Source of the DNA: Symbiodinium microadriaticum
Lineage: Eukaryota > Sar > Dinophyceae > Suessiales > Symbiodiniaceae
Assembly: GCA_001939145.1 (NCBI GenBank)
Contig: LSRX01000675.1
Location: 36,304-100,303, forward strand
Direction: 5' to 3'
DNA: 64,000 nucleotides
Shown: positions 32,932 to 44,860 of the stretch, one piece after another
How positions within the stretch are numbered: the stretch's first letter is position 1
How the letters are laid out: each line of letters starts with the position of its first letter
Made by a program: the position numbers and the translations under genes
The notes under the pieces: model-generated
Told to the model about the DNA's origin: nothing
What the model saw: only the letters and a program-made list of their open reading frames with translations
Databases searched by the model: none

Positions 32932-35900
32932 GATTTGCCATTACTTGCAAAAGCCACAGTTTTCAAGATTAGATGGGTTTCATGCGGGAGCAGCGATGTC
33001 CAATGCCCTTGACAAGAAGCTGGAGCTCGAACATCAGTGGACGATCCGAGTTCACCATGCATGCAACTCCGTGCAACGACCATGGAGGGAGTAATTACAG
33101 TCTCTCGAAGCTCATGCTCCGGAATTGTCAGCAAAGCAAGTTGCTGGCTTTCGCTCGTCATGGTGTGCTTGGACTCTGATGCAGATCCGCGCACCGACAC
33201 GCTGTTGAGGCATCGGCCGCTGAAACTTGACTGCAGCTGCCAGGAGGTTGAACGCTGCAGCCAGGGAGGAGCAGCGTCTACGCGGCGGACGCAGACACAA
33301 AGATGGAGAAGCATCGAAGATCCAAGGTGAACAGTAATGCCAGTGTTCACCCATAGAGTAATTCGAGCGGAAGGCTCCGGCTTCCATGCTCGGGGCAGAT
33401 ATGCCACGGACTTGATAGGTGCTCGAGCTGAAACGTGCAGGACAGGACAGGAGCTTCCGCAGCTGAGAATCTAGGAGGGCTTTTGACCCGCACTTTGCAG
33501 GCGAATGCAGTTGAAGCCTGGGCGGTTGCCTCAGAGAGCCAGCCTTGCTCAAGCTGCTATGTTTGCTGTGTTTCTGTGCGGATCTGTGCGGGGTGTGTGG
33601 GGCTAGACGATCTCTTCATTTGCTCGGGCACACGTACAAAAAGGGATTCAATACATCCAGGGCGGTCGGGGAATTCTTTGGGTCACTCCTGCTTTCGAAG
33701 GTTCGACGTGTTGTCGTTGCACACGGGCTTTGTCCTTGGGCTGACGGAGCACTGAGGCCTTCGCCATGCGCCGTGCTTGTGCGATCACGTATTGCTGATG
33801 TCTAAAGCTGTTCTGCGTTGCTGAACGCCAGTGAACTTGAGAACAACCAGACCGAATGGCGAGGAATCTAGGCTTTAGCAGCATGTGCAGGCAAGGAAGC
33901 TTGGCTGTTGTATCGTTGTTTGAGGATGAGGAGGACGCGCCTGCAAAGTGCTGTGATAACTGCGTACTTCAGGTGTCGGGTTCCGTTCCATCAGATCCTC
34001 ATCCTTGCCCGGAAGCTGGCAACAGGTAATGTGTTCAATGGCTTTTGTTCCATGCCATACGCAGACAGACAGCATGCGCTCAACCCGCACAGCAAAGCAG
34101 GGCGAGGCGCCGACAAGTCGTCGGTTTGCCTTCGCAGGCTTGCTCAACCAAGAAATGCTTCCTAGCTGTGCACAGCTTCTGTGGATTCAGCGATGTGCGC
34201 TTAGCGGCCGGGTGTTCCTGCACGCCCACTGTTTAAGCTCAGATTGACAACGATGAACTAACATCCATGTGAGCTGCAGCCTCGTCGACTTGCAATGAAT
34301 CGGGCGATTGAGGCCGCATTCCGCGCAGGAGCTCCCACAAATCTTCCATGCTGTCACATGAAGCGACATCTTGATAACAGGCAAGTAACGTAGTAACTGT
34401 CCGACCAGACAACGACAGGTCCCCCATGAACATGACCCTAAATGGCAGCTGAAATGATCGGTCAGTTCAGCATTGTTGATGTAACGACAACTGCCAGGTA
34501 ACAACCCCGCGAAACAGGATCATACAGCATGATGTGAGTTTGCATCGATGCAGACTCATCCTGCTTTAAAAGCGATGCGTGCATCTTCAGGAGTCGCACA
34601 CGTGCCATCGATAAGAAGTGTCAAACCTAAAGGCTTTGACGGTCCAAGTAGAAGACCGCAGTGCTGTCATCAATCATGTGGAGTGCCTCCCAAATACAGT
34701 TGACCCAATCAGCGAATGCCAACCAGTACAAGGACAATGGCAAGCTCGGTGCTCAAGGAAATTTTTGAAAAAATATAGGTCTTGGAAAATTCAGAAGTTA
34801 TCCGGACTAGGGGCGGCATTGAGTTTCAGTTTAATGAAATCTGGGTCAAACACATTTTAAAACGGCTCTGGAAAATATTTTTGATTTAAGTCAATATTCG
34901 GGAGGCGCTAGAGGCACTAGCATCGAAATAATATGTCTCGAGCATCCAAGACGTCATGCAAGAAACCGGAATGGCGTGAGGTCAGCAGAGAGCATCCGGT
35001 GATGTAAAAGTGAGGGTCCGACTCAAAGTTTGTCTGGCCGAGACTAATCCAGATGCGAGGATGAGGATTCAGCTTCGCAAGATGGTGCCGTGTGGAAAGT
35101 GGAGAAGAAAGTAAGGGCAGACAGTCTCGGTGATGCAGACATTCAGTTCAACATCGATTTGCTGGTGAACGAGATGCAGTTCATGGACGAGATTTGAGAA
35201 GGGACCTGGTAGCAGCCTATGCTCGAATCTGGGAAAGAACTGAGCCCACCATTCTCGTAAACCAGAGCTCTTGCAAAGACGACCGCACAAGTTGCATGGT
35301 ACGGTCCAAACCTGGAAAAGCCCGGATCAAGCAAGCCATCCTCCAGCATCATGGATGCAACAGGGCAACTGGATCCATGCTATAGCCACGTTCTTGCCAG
35401 CATAGAGTCGGTCAAGTTCGTGCTGCCAACTTGGTCTTGAACTGCATCTTTTGCAGGAGCAGGTGGCAGCAGCCCTGGTGAGTCACGCGCAGTTACTTGC
35501 CGGCAGCCGAGATTTCTCGCGCAGGCACTGGGGCCACACTGTATCAACTGACAATCCGTTGAGGCGCTGCAGCACCCGCCAGAGGGTGCCGGTGCCACGA
35601 CGCTGCTTGTGGCACCGAGGCAGGGGGCTCGTAAGGCCGGGAGCCGAAGGCAAAGATCCATTGCCTTGGTGATCGTGTACAGGTGCGAAAAGCTTCTTGA
35701 CTTCGAGGCCATACATTGCACGCATGCAGCGAGTGGAAACGGCAAAGGCTTAAGACTGGCGTGTAAACCGTGTAAACACGTTCAGTGACATGTTCTGGTT
35801 GATGACTGGACTGCAGCAGGACAGAAGAGAGCACCATCTGACGTATTCTTGCATTGAATGTCATCAATGTGACGTGGTCCCACGGTGAGGGCTACTTGGA

Positions 35901-36388
35901 GCTCTGTGATTGGGTCGAAGAAGCTTTTTCAGAGCTGGACCTGATCGGTAAAGCTGGATTCTCGGACGGTGTGCCATTCAGACCAAGGCTTTAGATTGCT
36001 CTACGCTGTCACACGAGTCCATGTTAGTTGCAAGCGATAAATTTCAGTGAGGGGAAAGTTCGAGCCAGGTGCAGATGGCTGCTTTTCATCCAGACTTCCG
36101 CTTCAATGGTTCTGCCACACACTAAGATCCGTGACCAGCCGTAAAGCATTTTATGCTTGAAGCTGCACACCGCGCGATGCTGAGGATGCGGCGGACTGTG
36201 CAAATTTTGTCGGTCGTGCTCCATATCCTGCTTTTCATTTGCTACGAGAGGAGGAGTGCATCGGACTGCATGTCGTTGTCAAAAGCAAGCTGGGTTTGAT
36301 CTGTTTCGCCTGTGCTGAGTTTGCACTTGCTGCAAAGACAGTCCTGCCGAACCAAGCCCCGCTATGAAGCTGCCCTAGCCAACAGGAA
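32932..36388. other. No recognisable gene; isolated exon-like segments
   Basis: Two + strand pieces look coding: NAVEAWAVASE (about 33502-33534) and VGEFFGSLLLSKVRRVVVAH (33663-33722, after CATCCAG). I cannot extend or identify either. The rest shows only short frames. Confidence 0.25.
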
Positions 36389-36715
36389 GCTCGGGGATTT
36401 CATACGAGGAACGTTTCAATTGCAGATTCGGTGCTGGGTGCTACGGCTCACCAAAGCTCTCATGTGACTTACCTGCAGTGTAGACATGTTACTCAGTTCT
36501 AACTTCTAATTCAGTTGAATCCGTCTTCCGCTCGATGAGCTAGGCGGTTCACGGGTATGTAGTACTGTTTGCAATCCGAAGGTGGCGGCACAGAAGATCT
36601 AGGTAAACATTGCTTGTGGTATAGCCATCGGCTTTCGCTTGCTGCACCGTCACATGTAGGCTCTGGTTGCATTGGAGAAGCGCTCAAGGCCATTCTAGGC
36701 CTTTTCGAGACTTCC
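36389..36715. repeat. Segmental duplication, left copy
   Basis: From GAAGCTC..GGTTTCATACGAGGAACG to TCTAGGCCTTTTCGAG this matches 38161-38475 with small indels, an offset of about 1.76 kb. A weaker match continues after a diverged interval (GCATCCGTCCGTTTG at 36808 and 38600), so the original duplication was larger. No gene is supported within it; 36716-38160 likewise has no named gene. Confidence 0.85.
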
Positions 36716-38160
36716 AGTATCTTCCAGTATGGTCTGCAGACTTTGACTTTCAAGGGGACTGCAAAGGCGCAAGTAGTGCTCAGGTTCATCCGGGACACAA
36801 GCCAGGTGCATCCGTCCGTTTGTGTGCAGAAAAAGCCGCTTTGTGCTGATTTTTCTCGCGTGCCGATTCAGTCCAGCAAGTTTGCCATGTGGCCGAGATT
36901 GGGCTCGCAGGCCTGCGTTTGAGCTTAAGGCGGCCACTGTCATACTAACGTTTGTATCCGTTGTTCAGTTGACTCTCTTCCTTTCGGCGTCGTCGCCCTC
37001 ATGACTTTGGTGAAAGCTCAGAGCGTTCGGTAAAGGTGTCGCGAAGTGGGAAAGCATGCCAGCTTGGGAGTCATTGCCACCGCTGCTTGCAACGCTTTGT
37101 GTAGTGAGATTGCACGAGTTTCCGAAGTTTTTTGTTGTCACGCAACGGTGGACAAATGGTATGTTGACGATGTCGAGTTTCCTTTGCAGTGGCTTCAGTG
37201 GGGCGTCACTCTGACCGCTGCGTCTACATGTGCCGTGTCATTGGGGCTTCAGTGCGGCTTTATGCGGCTTTAGCGCGCTGAACAGGAGAGCTCATGATTG
37301 GCTTCGGCCGGCATGCAACGCAGTGCGTGCTGTGGTTACGATTGCTGGGTGCTGGTCGCTGGCTTCTGTTTACGAGTCGGCAAGCTCACGCAGGCTGTCG
37401 CAGACGGGACGTTGCAGGCAGACGCTTGCAGTTCCTTCCGGAGATAGTCAGGCCAATGTTGTTGATGTGCGGTTGGAACATGCACGGTGCTCGGTGCCTT
37501 TCTTCGCGTTCCCGCAGCTGCAGTTCAATGGGCATAATCGGCCTTTGAGGCTGCCGTGCCTTGATTGTGCATTTCCTGGGTGGTCGTAGGAAGGAGTCTC
37601 ACCAGGGGAAAGCCTTTTCTAATCCGAACCAGTCAGCACTTCCATGAGCGGTCCCTGCCCCCATGCAACGAACAAAAGTTGCAGTTCTTCAATGGTTTTC
37701 AACAAGCGTCCGTTTGTGACCTTGGCGCCCTCGTCGTTTTCGCTGGGCTTGATCTTCAGGCTAGTGCGTGAAGCCCGACTTCAACACTGTCTCGCATGGC
37801 TCGACTATGGCTCGACTATATGGGACATGTTGCCAGAAGCCCCTCTACTGAATCAAACCCCAGACGTCGCCCTCCCAGGGGCCAGCGTGTTAAGCCCCTC
37901 CTTGCAGGCCCTGCAGATTCAATCGTGTGCTGCATGAGTCTCACGGTGCTTCGTAGACAGCATCGTGGCCACGAGAGACAACGTCGTGAGTTCATAGCTT
38001 CTGAGGTGTTGGTTGCTGCACTCGGGCAAGCTACGTTGGACAGTCCTGCTTGCGCACCCCCTTTCCCCACACCCTTTTCTCCTGGGCGGGAGAACTTGGC
38101 AGTGCAACGTCAAATGCTTGCGTTGGCTGTCATGACTGTCCGAATCAAGCCCTGTCGTGA

Positions 38161-38475
38161 GGAAGCTCCCGGTTTCATACGAGGAACGTTTCAATTGCAT
38201 ATTCGTTGCTACACCAAAGCTCTCATGTGACTTACCTGGCAGTGTAGACATGTTACTCAGTTCTAACTTCTAATTCAGTTGAATCCGTTTTCCGCTCGAT
38301 GAGCTAGGCGGTTCACGGGTATGTAGTACTGTTTGCAATCCGAAGGTGGTGGCACAGAAGACCTAGGTAAACATTGCTTGTGGTATAGCCATCGGCTTTC
38401 GCTTGCTGCACCGTCACATGTAGGCTCTGGTTGCATTGGAGAAGCGCTCAAGGCCATTCTAGGCCTTTTCGAGGC
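38161..38475. repeat. Segmental duplication, right copy
   Basis: Partner of 36389-36715. It lacks a short stretch present in the left copy (GGGTGCTACGGCT region) and has point differences, so the duplication is not recent. Confidence 0.85.
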
Positions 38476-38829
38476 AGACTTTGACTTTCAAGAAAGTTCT
38501 GTCAAAGTACTGGTTGAAGACGTTGAGTTCGATATGTGAGTGGTCCGCAAAACCCGCAAGCAGTGGTACTGGTCTTGTTGAACGAGGCTCACCAGGCGCA
38601 TCCGTCCGTTTGCGTTCAGAATCGGGCGCTTTGTTCGATTATTCTTCTCGCGCGCCGCTCTCGGTTCGGCAGGTCTGCTTCTTGGAGTTGTCGTGTCACG
38701 AGAGTTTCTGTGGACGGGATATCATCGTCGAGGTCTCCGCTGTTCGTTTGGGCATTGTCACCGGAAAGCAGACTGAGAGATTTGTCGAAACAGGATGCGC
38801 GTTTTCGTGGAAATTTATTTTCTGCATCT

Positions 38830-39180
38830 GTGGGTATTTTTGCTCCTCGTGCGCTTTCGCCTTTTGCTTCTCCGCTCCGCTTCGGAGCACGAGCTGCCAT
38901 TGCCTGCTTCTGCGCTTTTTCTTGTCCGCTTCTCCGTTTCTGTGCTTCGGCAATGCTTCGGGCATCCTCAGACCACTTTCTGCCGCATATCTGGTCACTT
39001 GCCCGCTCTTCTGCTCCGGCACTTTTCTGTGCGCAGTGCTTCTCCATTTTTGAGCTTGTCTGCTTCGCTGCGCGTTTGAGCTTTCTGCTTCTGCGCTTCT
39101 TCGCTTCCGCGCTCTTCCGCTGTTCCGGTCTCTTCCTGCTCCGCTTAGCTGCTTCGGCACACCCAAAATCTAGCTTATTT
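38830..39180. repeat. CT-rich degenerate repeat (GCTTCTGCGCTTTTC-like)
   Basis: Loose repeats of CTTCTGCGCTT, CTTCCGCGCTCTTCC and GCTCCGCTT run through the segment. The minus strand reads a K/R/S/A/E-biased frame as a consequence. No gene. Confidence 0.6.
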
Positions 39181-39502
39181 GCCCAAGTACTGCTGCGATT
39201 GCTGAGGCCTAAACGTGGTCCATGCATTGTAATTTACAATGAACTTGGCTCACGGGGGCACGCTGGCACACGGATCTTGTGCACATGCCAGGGACACGCC
39301 GCAGCAGGGAGCCTGTCCCAAGGAGCACCTTGCTGTCTCACCCCCCGAGCAACCACCAGTCTCTGTTTGTTTCACGCAACCCCCAACTACTGATGGGCTT
39401 CAGGAAGATTGGCCAACATGCTTTACCCGAAGTGCTGCCAAATACTGGCGCATCATCTTGCTGTGGCTCATGCGCCTCGCGCCTGCCTGCGGTTGTTTCG
39501 GA

Positions 39503-39503
<1 letters not shown>

Positions 39504-39540
<37 letters not shown>
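39504..39540. repeat. (TA)n microsatellite
   Basis: An uninterrupted TA run of about 18 units. Confidence 0.95.
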
Positions 39541-39656
39541 TTATACTTATTTATGCAACCCCCCCCCCTAAAACCTATGTTTTACTACTTTGCGCACCAA
39601 ACCCAGAACAACCTTTGTATCTAAGTTGTAATCCCCCACCCTATACCCTGATAGTG

Positions 39657-39718
39657 CAATATATACATATACACATACATATATACACACACACACACGT
39701 GCACACATGCATATATCT
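39657..39718. repeat. Mixed (TA)/(CA) microsatellite
   Basis: ATATACATATACACATAC passes into a CACACACA run and back to CATATAT. Confidence 0.9.
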
Positions 39719-39889
39719 GTGTTTTGTGTTTTTTTTGCTGTTTGTTCCTGACCCTAGATTTTCTATTTATGGCTTATGTGGCCTTGAAAAAGCTTCCAAA
39801 AGGTCTTTAGATAGGTTTAGATTGGTTGGAGTTTCAGGGTAGTGTACAGTAGACCTCTGATGCATTGATCAGAATCCTCACGTCGTTGT

Positions 39890-39926
39890 GGGTTTAGGGT
39901 TTAGGGGGGTTAGGGTTTAGGGGGGA
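39890..39926. repeat. Interstitial telomere-like TTTAGGG repeats
   Basis: GGGTTTAGGGTTTAGGGG is followed by GGTTAGGGTTTAGGGG. TTTAGGG is the plant-type telomere unit reported for dinoflagellates. It lies here on the G-rich strand. Confidence 0.8.
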
Positions 39927-40430
39927 TATTGAGCCGATGTTGAGTAACCAGGGGGTCTAAGGCTAGGGAATGGGGAGGGGGCTGTGGCTGGCCATTTCAA
40001 AAGCGTTTCGGGGCTTGTGGCCAAGGGTTGAAGGTTCCCTTTGTACACCAACTGCATGAGGTACTCTTCAGATCAAACAAACCCTTAGTAGCTGAATGAG
40101 TGCACTTTAAAATTTTCGGGATAAGATGATCCCTTATAGAACTGAAAGTGTACACTTTTTTGTGCTTATGAACTCAACAGCGAAGAACCCCGGCCCTCAG
40201 TGTGGCATATAGTTGCCACAGTAGTAAGGCTGCATTAGTTTGTTTTCGGATTTTACCCAAAGACTCCCAAACCCCATGGTTAAGGAATATCCCGGAATCG
40301 CAGCCTAAGTTTACACTCCTACAACAGAAAATTCAGTGAATCTTAAACCTCAGTGAAGCTAGCGCCCTCATATAGCCTACACCCTCAACTTTAAGCCTGT
40401 CCCCAAAAGCATACAAAAGCTGTATGCAGA

Positions 40431-40449
40431 ACCCTAAACCCTAAACCCA
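40431..40449. repeat. Interstitial telomere-like CCCTAAA repeats
   Basis: Two and a half units of CCCTAAA on the C-rich strand, opposite in orientation to 39890-39926, directly left of a large fold-back. Confidence 0.8.
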
Positions 40450-40455
40450 GAGATG

Positions 40456-40545
40456 CCAATATCCCCTGATTAAGGAATATACCTGAAATTATCATAGGAG
40501 CCTCAATAAGATTTTCAGGTATATTCCTTAATTAAGGGATATTGG
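40456..40545. repeat. Fold-back (inverted repeat) element with 33-bp arms
   Basis: The left arm 40456-40488 begins CCAATATCCCCTGATTAAGG. The right arm 40513-40545 is its reverse complement with about 2-3 mismatches and ends TTAAGGGATATTGG. The loop is ~24 bp. A related half-site, GGTTAAGGAATATCCCGGAA, lies at 40278-40297. It could be a miniature inverted-repeat element or an extruded hairpin. Confidence 0.85.
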
Positions 40546-40829
40546 AGTTTCTGGGAACCCTGGCTGCCACGGCTTCCAGAAGAAACGCACAGCCCGATAC
40601 CCGAAGCCCGAAACCTTTGCCGCGCGATACAAAGCCAGAACTCCTCTTCAGAGGGTCATGGAACTTAGTAGCTAGGGTTTGTTGTTATTCTTTTTTTTAT
40701 TTGTTGAAATATGTGTTATTACTAGGGTGACTGTACATACAACTACTTATTTCCCCAATTGAGGTACTTATCACCATGCTCAGTCCCATGCCCCTCCAAG
40801 TAAGTCCTCAGTCCACACCCACCACCCCT

Positions 40830-40915
40830 GGACCCTAAACCCCAAAACCCCTAAACCCTAAACCCTAAAACGCTAAACCCTAACCCCAAAACCCTAAACC
40901 CTAAACGCCAAAACC
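40830..40915. repeat. Interstitial telomere-like CCCTAAA block
   Basis: A degenerate run of CCCTAAACCCTAAA with CCCCAAAA and ACGCTAAA variants, about 12 units, C-rich strand on top. Confidence 0.85.
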
Positions 40916-41013
40916 GGAGCCCCGATCCTTCCTAAATTACTGAAGTCTGATCAGTAATAATTTAAAGTTTGCAGTCAGGTCGGTGTAAGGTTTAAACTTA
41001 TCCGGATCATGTA

Positions 41014-41038
41014 GGGAGGGGGGGGGACGGGGGGGGGG
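41014..41038. repeat. Poly-G tract
   Basis: GGGAGGGGGGGGGACGGGGG-type run. A second G run of 11 lies at 41363-41373. No gene between 39240 and 41540. Confidence 0.9.
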
Positions 41039-41589
41039 AAGAAACTCTTACAACAGAGGTTAACTTCATAAGACCCTCCCCCTCCCCCGCCCAAAAGCCC
41101 AGCACAGAGTTTATAAACCCAGCATGGAGATTATAACTAAACATTTCGATTCCAATACTTGCCTTACAAAACAAAAACAAATTTATATATAGAAGTAAAG
41201 TAAAGATCGTACTGCAAGTCACAAGATACATCTGTGCAACACATGAAATCCAGTGTTTCGATTATAGCATTCCATTGCTTTTCCAACCTCAAAAATCCAA
41301 TGGTGAAAACGTGATGAAAACACTGTTATTTACGATGAAAAATAGTAAAACCTAGTTTTTTTGGGGGGGGGGGTACCATATTTATATATGTGCTTGACTG
41401 ATGGTGTCTCCATCACGTCTCTGAGCAGCCCAGGTTGAGGTCCGGCATGGTCACAAAGGTATATCCGACCCTGGCCACGTGCATGTCGGACGATAAATGA
41501 CGACCTAAACCAAGATATCATCATATTACACTGCCTTTTCTCCATTGTTTCGGGCTCAGCTCAGGGGTGCGAGTTGTGGATATGCGGAC

Positions 41590-41798
41590 TGCAACCCCCG
41601 TTCTCGGCTCGAAAACGGGGGTTTGCTCTTGCGGGGCGGAGGTGGGCGGGTTTCTGGACCAGCCGGACTGCATGAGCCCCCAGATTTTTCAGGGGCTGGA
41701 CTAGGAGGGCTCTCTGCAATCCAAACGAGGAAATCCCCTCGTTTGGATTGATAAATACGCCTTCCTCAGCACCATGACCAGCCGGACTGCATGAGCCG
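41590..41798. repeat. Hairpin cluster between direct repeats
   Basis: 41717-41730 (CAATCCAAACGAGG) and 41737-41750 (CCTCGTTTGGATTG) form a perfect 14-bp stem with a 6-base loop. Just left, AACCCCCGTT and AACGGGGGTT (about 41596-41622) give another 10-bp stem. ACCAGCCGGACTGCATGAGC occurs on both sides of the 14-bp hairpin, at about 41659 and 41777. The layout suggests a small mobile or regulatory unit; its function is unknown. Confidence 0.8.
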
Positions 41799-42059
41799 CG
41801 GCGGTTTTGAGGGGCGCAGGTTGCGAATATCGCATCAAGCCTCCGGGCTTGGAGTGTTAGAATGTTGCCCAAATCCAGCAGGGTCGGACATGCTTCCTGT
41901 AGAATCATGAAGAACCTTGGCAGCGAGCATATCCGACCACAGATGCTGGATCCAGCCGGGCCCAAGGAACATCGTGGGTCTCATCATTGTGTCTGGTTTG
42001 GGTGATGAAAACTTAAACGGAGTGTGCAGCCATAGAGGCACGCTAGTTACTAGTTCATA

Positions 42060-43091
42060 TCTACAGGTTGAGTGACCGATGGATGTGCTTTTGTATCCGT
42101 AGACCGAGTCTGCAACTCCATGCCCCTCTGTGAACAGTCATTGCAGGAGGTTTCTGCTGCCCTGGCAAGCTTTCATCTCGTTGACCGCGAACCTTTCCAG
42201 GACGGGTTGGAAACTTCCGCAAGGCAATGATGCATCCTTGTCCCAGGGCCCGGAGGAGGTCGGCGCGTTCATCGCCGAGCGAAATGCAAGGCTGAAAACG
42301 TACATTACGACACCACGAGCGCGCTTTCCAAAGATGTTCAGTATTGTGGAGCCTGGATGCTGAGTAGTCGCCACGGAACTGGCTGCAGCAATCAATTCTA
42401 TCGCGGATCAGAACATGCTGCGTTGTCGGGCAAATCCATAGCGGTGCTGGTACCGCGCAGAGGTTTCTCCGCAATCGGGGACGAGAAGCCTGCTTGCGAA
42501 GTGTCAGGCGGTCTGCTGGTAGTTTTTGCAAGCTGTGACGTGGCGAATTGAGTGAAATGCTTGCTGCATGAGGCTTTGAAACGTGTCGAATCCTGGAAGA
42601 TACAGCACATTGCCAGAAGAGCTAGTGGCCGTCAGTAGGCATTTACTAAACATCATGGACTCATGGACTTCATGCTGGTCTCTGGTCAGGGCCTGCGACG
42701 TGTCGGACCTGCCAAGAGGACAAGGAAAAGATGCATGGTGAGGGAAGGGTAGCAAGTCCGGGGAGCATCGAGGACCCATCCGTAAGGTGCTGCTGTGCAT
42801 GCAGGCTTTGTTGATGAAGCTCTAAATCCTAGTCCTAGTCAGCTCGAATCTTTGCCAAACTGTCTGTGGTCCGCCGCTTGTCTTTGGCTTGCTTTTGCCT
42901 GTGCCTGGTTCCGAAGCGGTTCTCAAGTCTTGGTGGCTCAGCAGCATGAAGAGGTTCACCAAGAATAACGAGAAGGACTACAGTCCCTCGCGCACCCCCA
43001 GTGAGAGACAAATATTTTGTGAGAAAGACTGGCGCAGACCCTACTCAGGCACCTGGCGCTTCGTCGCAACGGACCCGGCTCTCTTTGCAAC
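42060..43091 (+). other. Possible short exons of an unknown gene upstream of eS27
   Basis: A + frame at 42120-42230 reads MPLCEQSLQEVSAALASFHL and continues VDREPFQDGLETSA. A second coding-like stretch near 42367-42434 reads ATELAAAINSIADQNMLRC. Both look helical and protein-like but belong to no family I know, and I could not fix a splice junction between them. From 42440 to 43091 nothing else is recognised. Confidence 0.3.
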
Positions 43092-44243
43092 ATGGACATC
43101 GACCTGTTGAATCCGGATCTCAAGGAAGAGAAGGCCGGGGCCCGTGGTGTTTCGGCATGGCGCACACAAATCTTTAGAAACCTACAGGTAATGCATTTCA
43201 ACTCCAGTCAGAAACTCTGTTTGCCGCTCCAGTCGAAGCACAAGCTGAAGCGCATGATCCAGTCTCCAAACAGCTCCTCGGCAGGATAAAACATGGCTAG
43301 ACCCGCTGAGGGCTGAACGCAGGGTATGGGGACGGGCTGGTACGTGCATGTAACACTTCCGAAACGACGCCGCTGTGTGCGTCAGACGGACTCACAGTGC
43401 AGTTGCCGAGCACGCTCAGCGAGGATGCCAATGGCACTGATGCAGTAGGTGGGCAGAGAGCCGGAGCCGCGTGCCAACTTCATCCATCTTCCTCGTGGCC
43501 TTCATGTTGATCCGGAAACAGAGAGGCTGAGAGTGCCAGATCCTGTCTAGGAGATGCTGCGATTGAAATTGGAACAAGAAAGAAACTGCACGTCTGGGCC
43601 TCTTTTCAGCGAGGTTTCTTCATGGATGTGAAGTGCCCGGGCTGCTTGCAGGTGCCGAAAGGGTCGAGACTTGATGAGACTAGAGCAGCCGGTAGTCCTG
43701 CCCGACCAGCTTTAGGGGTTGATTTGGCAGTGCGGCTCAGTTGCGGGTCACAACTCGCAACGAAGAGGAAGAGGCTTAGGCTTCAGCCTTGAGCCAGTCT
43801 TGCTCAAGGTGTTTTGATCGTGGCAGTCAGTGCCTCCATCACACACTAGCGATTCGGTTTTTCCGATCCGTAGCCCCTTCCAGATCACCACCGTCTTCAG
43901 CCACGCCCAGACTGTTGTGCTCTGTGGCAACTGCAATGCCAGGGCCTGAGCGGCGCGAAGCGGTGCGGGAAGCAACAAGCCATTTTCTGCCAGTTTATGG
44001 TGTCAGGTAATGCTTTGTCAGCCGACGGGCGGCCTGGCACGACTCACTGAGGGCTGCTCCTTCCGAAGGTCCGTATGGCATGCTTCTGACGCAAGTGCCT
44101 GGATTGAAGCCTGGCCAGTCTGGGGCGCGGTTGTTTCCATGCAGTCCGGGTCTGCATAGCCTGCGCGTGGTAGGAGATGCCATGAGAAACCAAAGGATGC
44201 CGCTGTTCAAGTTTGCTTGGATGATTGCAGGAAAACCGACTGA
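43092..44243 (+). CDS. RPS27: Ribosomal protein eS27 (S27e), six exons
   Basis: A small zinc-ribbon protein of the 40S ribosomal subunit. Proposed exons: 43092-43133, 43233-43272, 43614-43651, 43884-43937, 44007-44068 and 44231-44243. They join in phase to 82 residues, close to the usual ~84. Diagnostic pieces in order: [74 protein letters not shown] and RRKTD-stop. CPGC and CGNC supply the four zinc-binding cysteines. Three of the five introns start with GC (43134, 43273, 43938) and two with GT (43652, 44069); all end in AG. The start ATG at 43092 fits the family N-terminus. GLARL replaces the common GKARL. It lies 617 bp upstream of the first LHC gene on the same strand. Confidence 0.93.
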
Positions 44244-44860
44244 GGGTATGGCTGCGCATTGTGCAGTGGTGGAGCATGTTGCCAACAAAAAGGTTGCTGC
44301 CTTGTCGCCACCACGCATGTGCTCTTCAGCTGCATGGACTCACTGACCTCATCGAGGTTGCTGCAAACGCCAATCTGATAAGCAGCCACTGCAACTCAAG
44401 CTGCCGTTGCTGGTTTGCCCTGCGCTTGTGCGAAGCTGCTCGAAGCCCTTCCAAGTTTTGCACTCAGCTGGGTTCCGACTCACACGGGCATAGGCATAGG
44501 GATGGCATAGAGCATAGGGGTTGCCGGGTTGCATGTTGCTGTTCTGATTCTCCATGCCGCAGTCGTTTCGGGAATGAAGGGTTGAGGCACCGTGCCGTCG
44601 CGTTGCCGTCCAACATCGTGAGCATCTCATTGATAACGTTGCTGAGCACTGGTCAAATCTGCTCAACACCGGCTTTCTCGTTTTGGCTTATCATTATTTG
44701 TGAGGGGTTCGTCGTGGGCACGTGTGAGCGCTGCCGCAGCCGTGGGTTTTTCAAAGACGTCAAAGACGCCTTCAGATTTTGCCGGCGTGAGGCTCGGACA
44801 GCTGGATCAGCTAAGGCTGACTTCGATACACTCCGATTTGCTTGCCTTGCCTGCGAGGCC
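44244..44860. other. Intergenic stretch between eS27 and LHC copy 1
   Basis: A + frame is open through most of this interval by chance and runs into the LHC leader, but its sequence has no family likeness. Regulatory elements were not recognised; dinoflagellate promoters lack a clear TATA box. Confidence 0.5.

Noticed and set aside
37796-37940. Retroelement C-terminus (WLDYMGHVARS on +)
   Set aside because: A short likeness to the LGHV block of some LINEs, but no other motif nearby on that strand.
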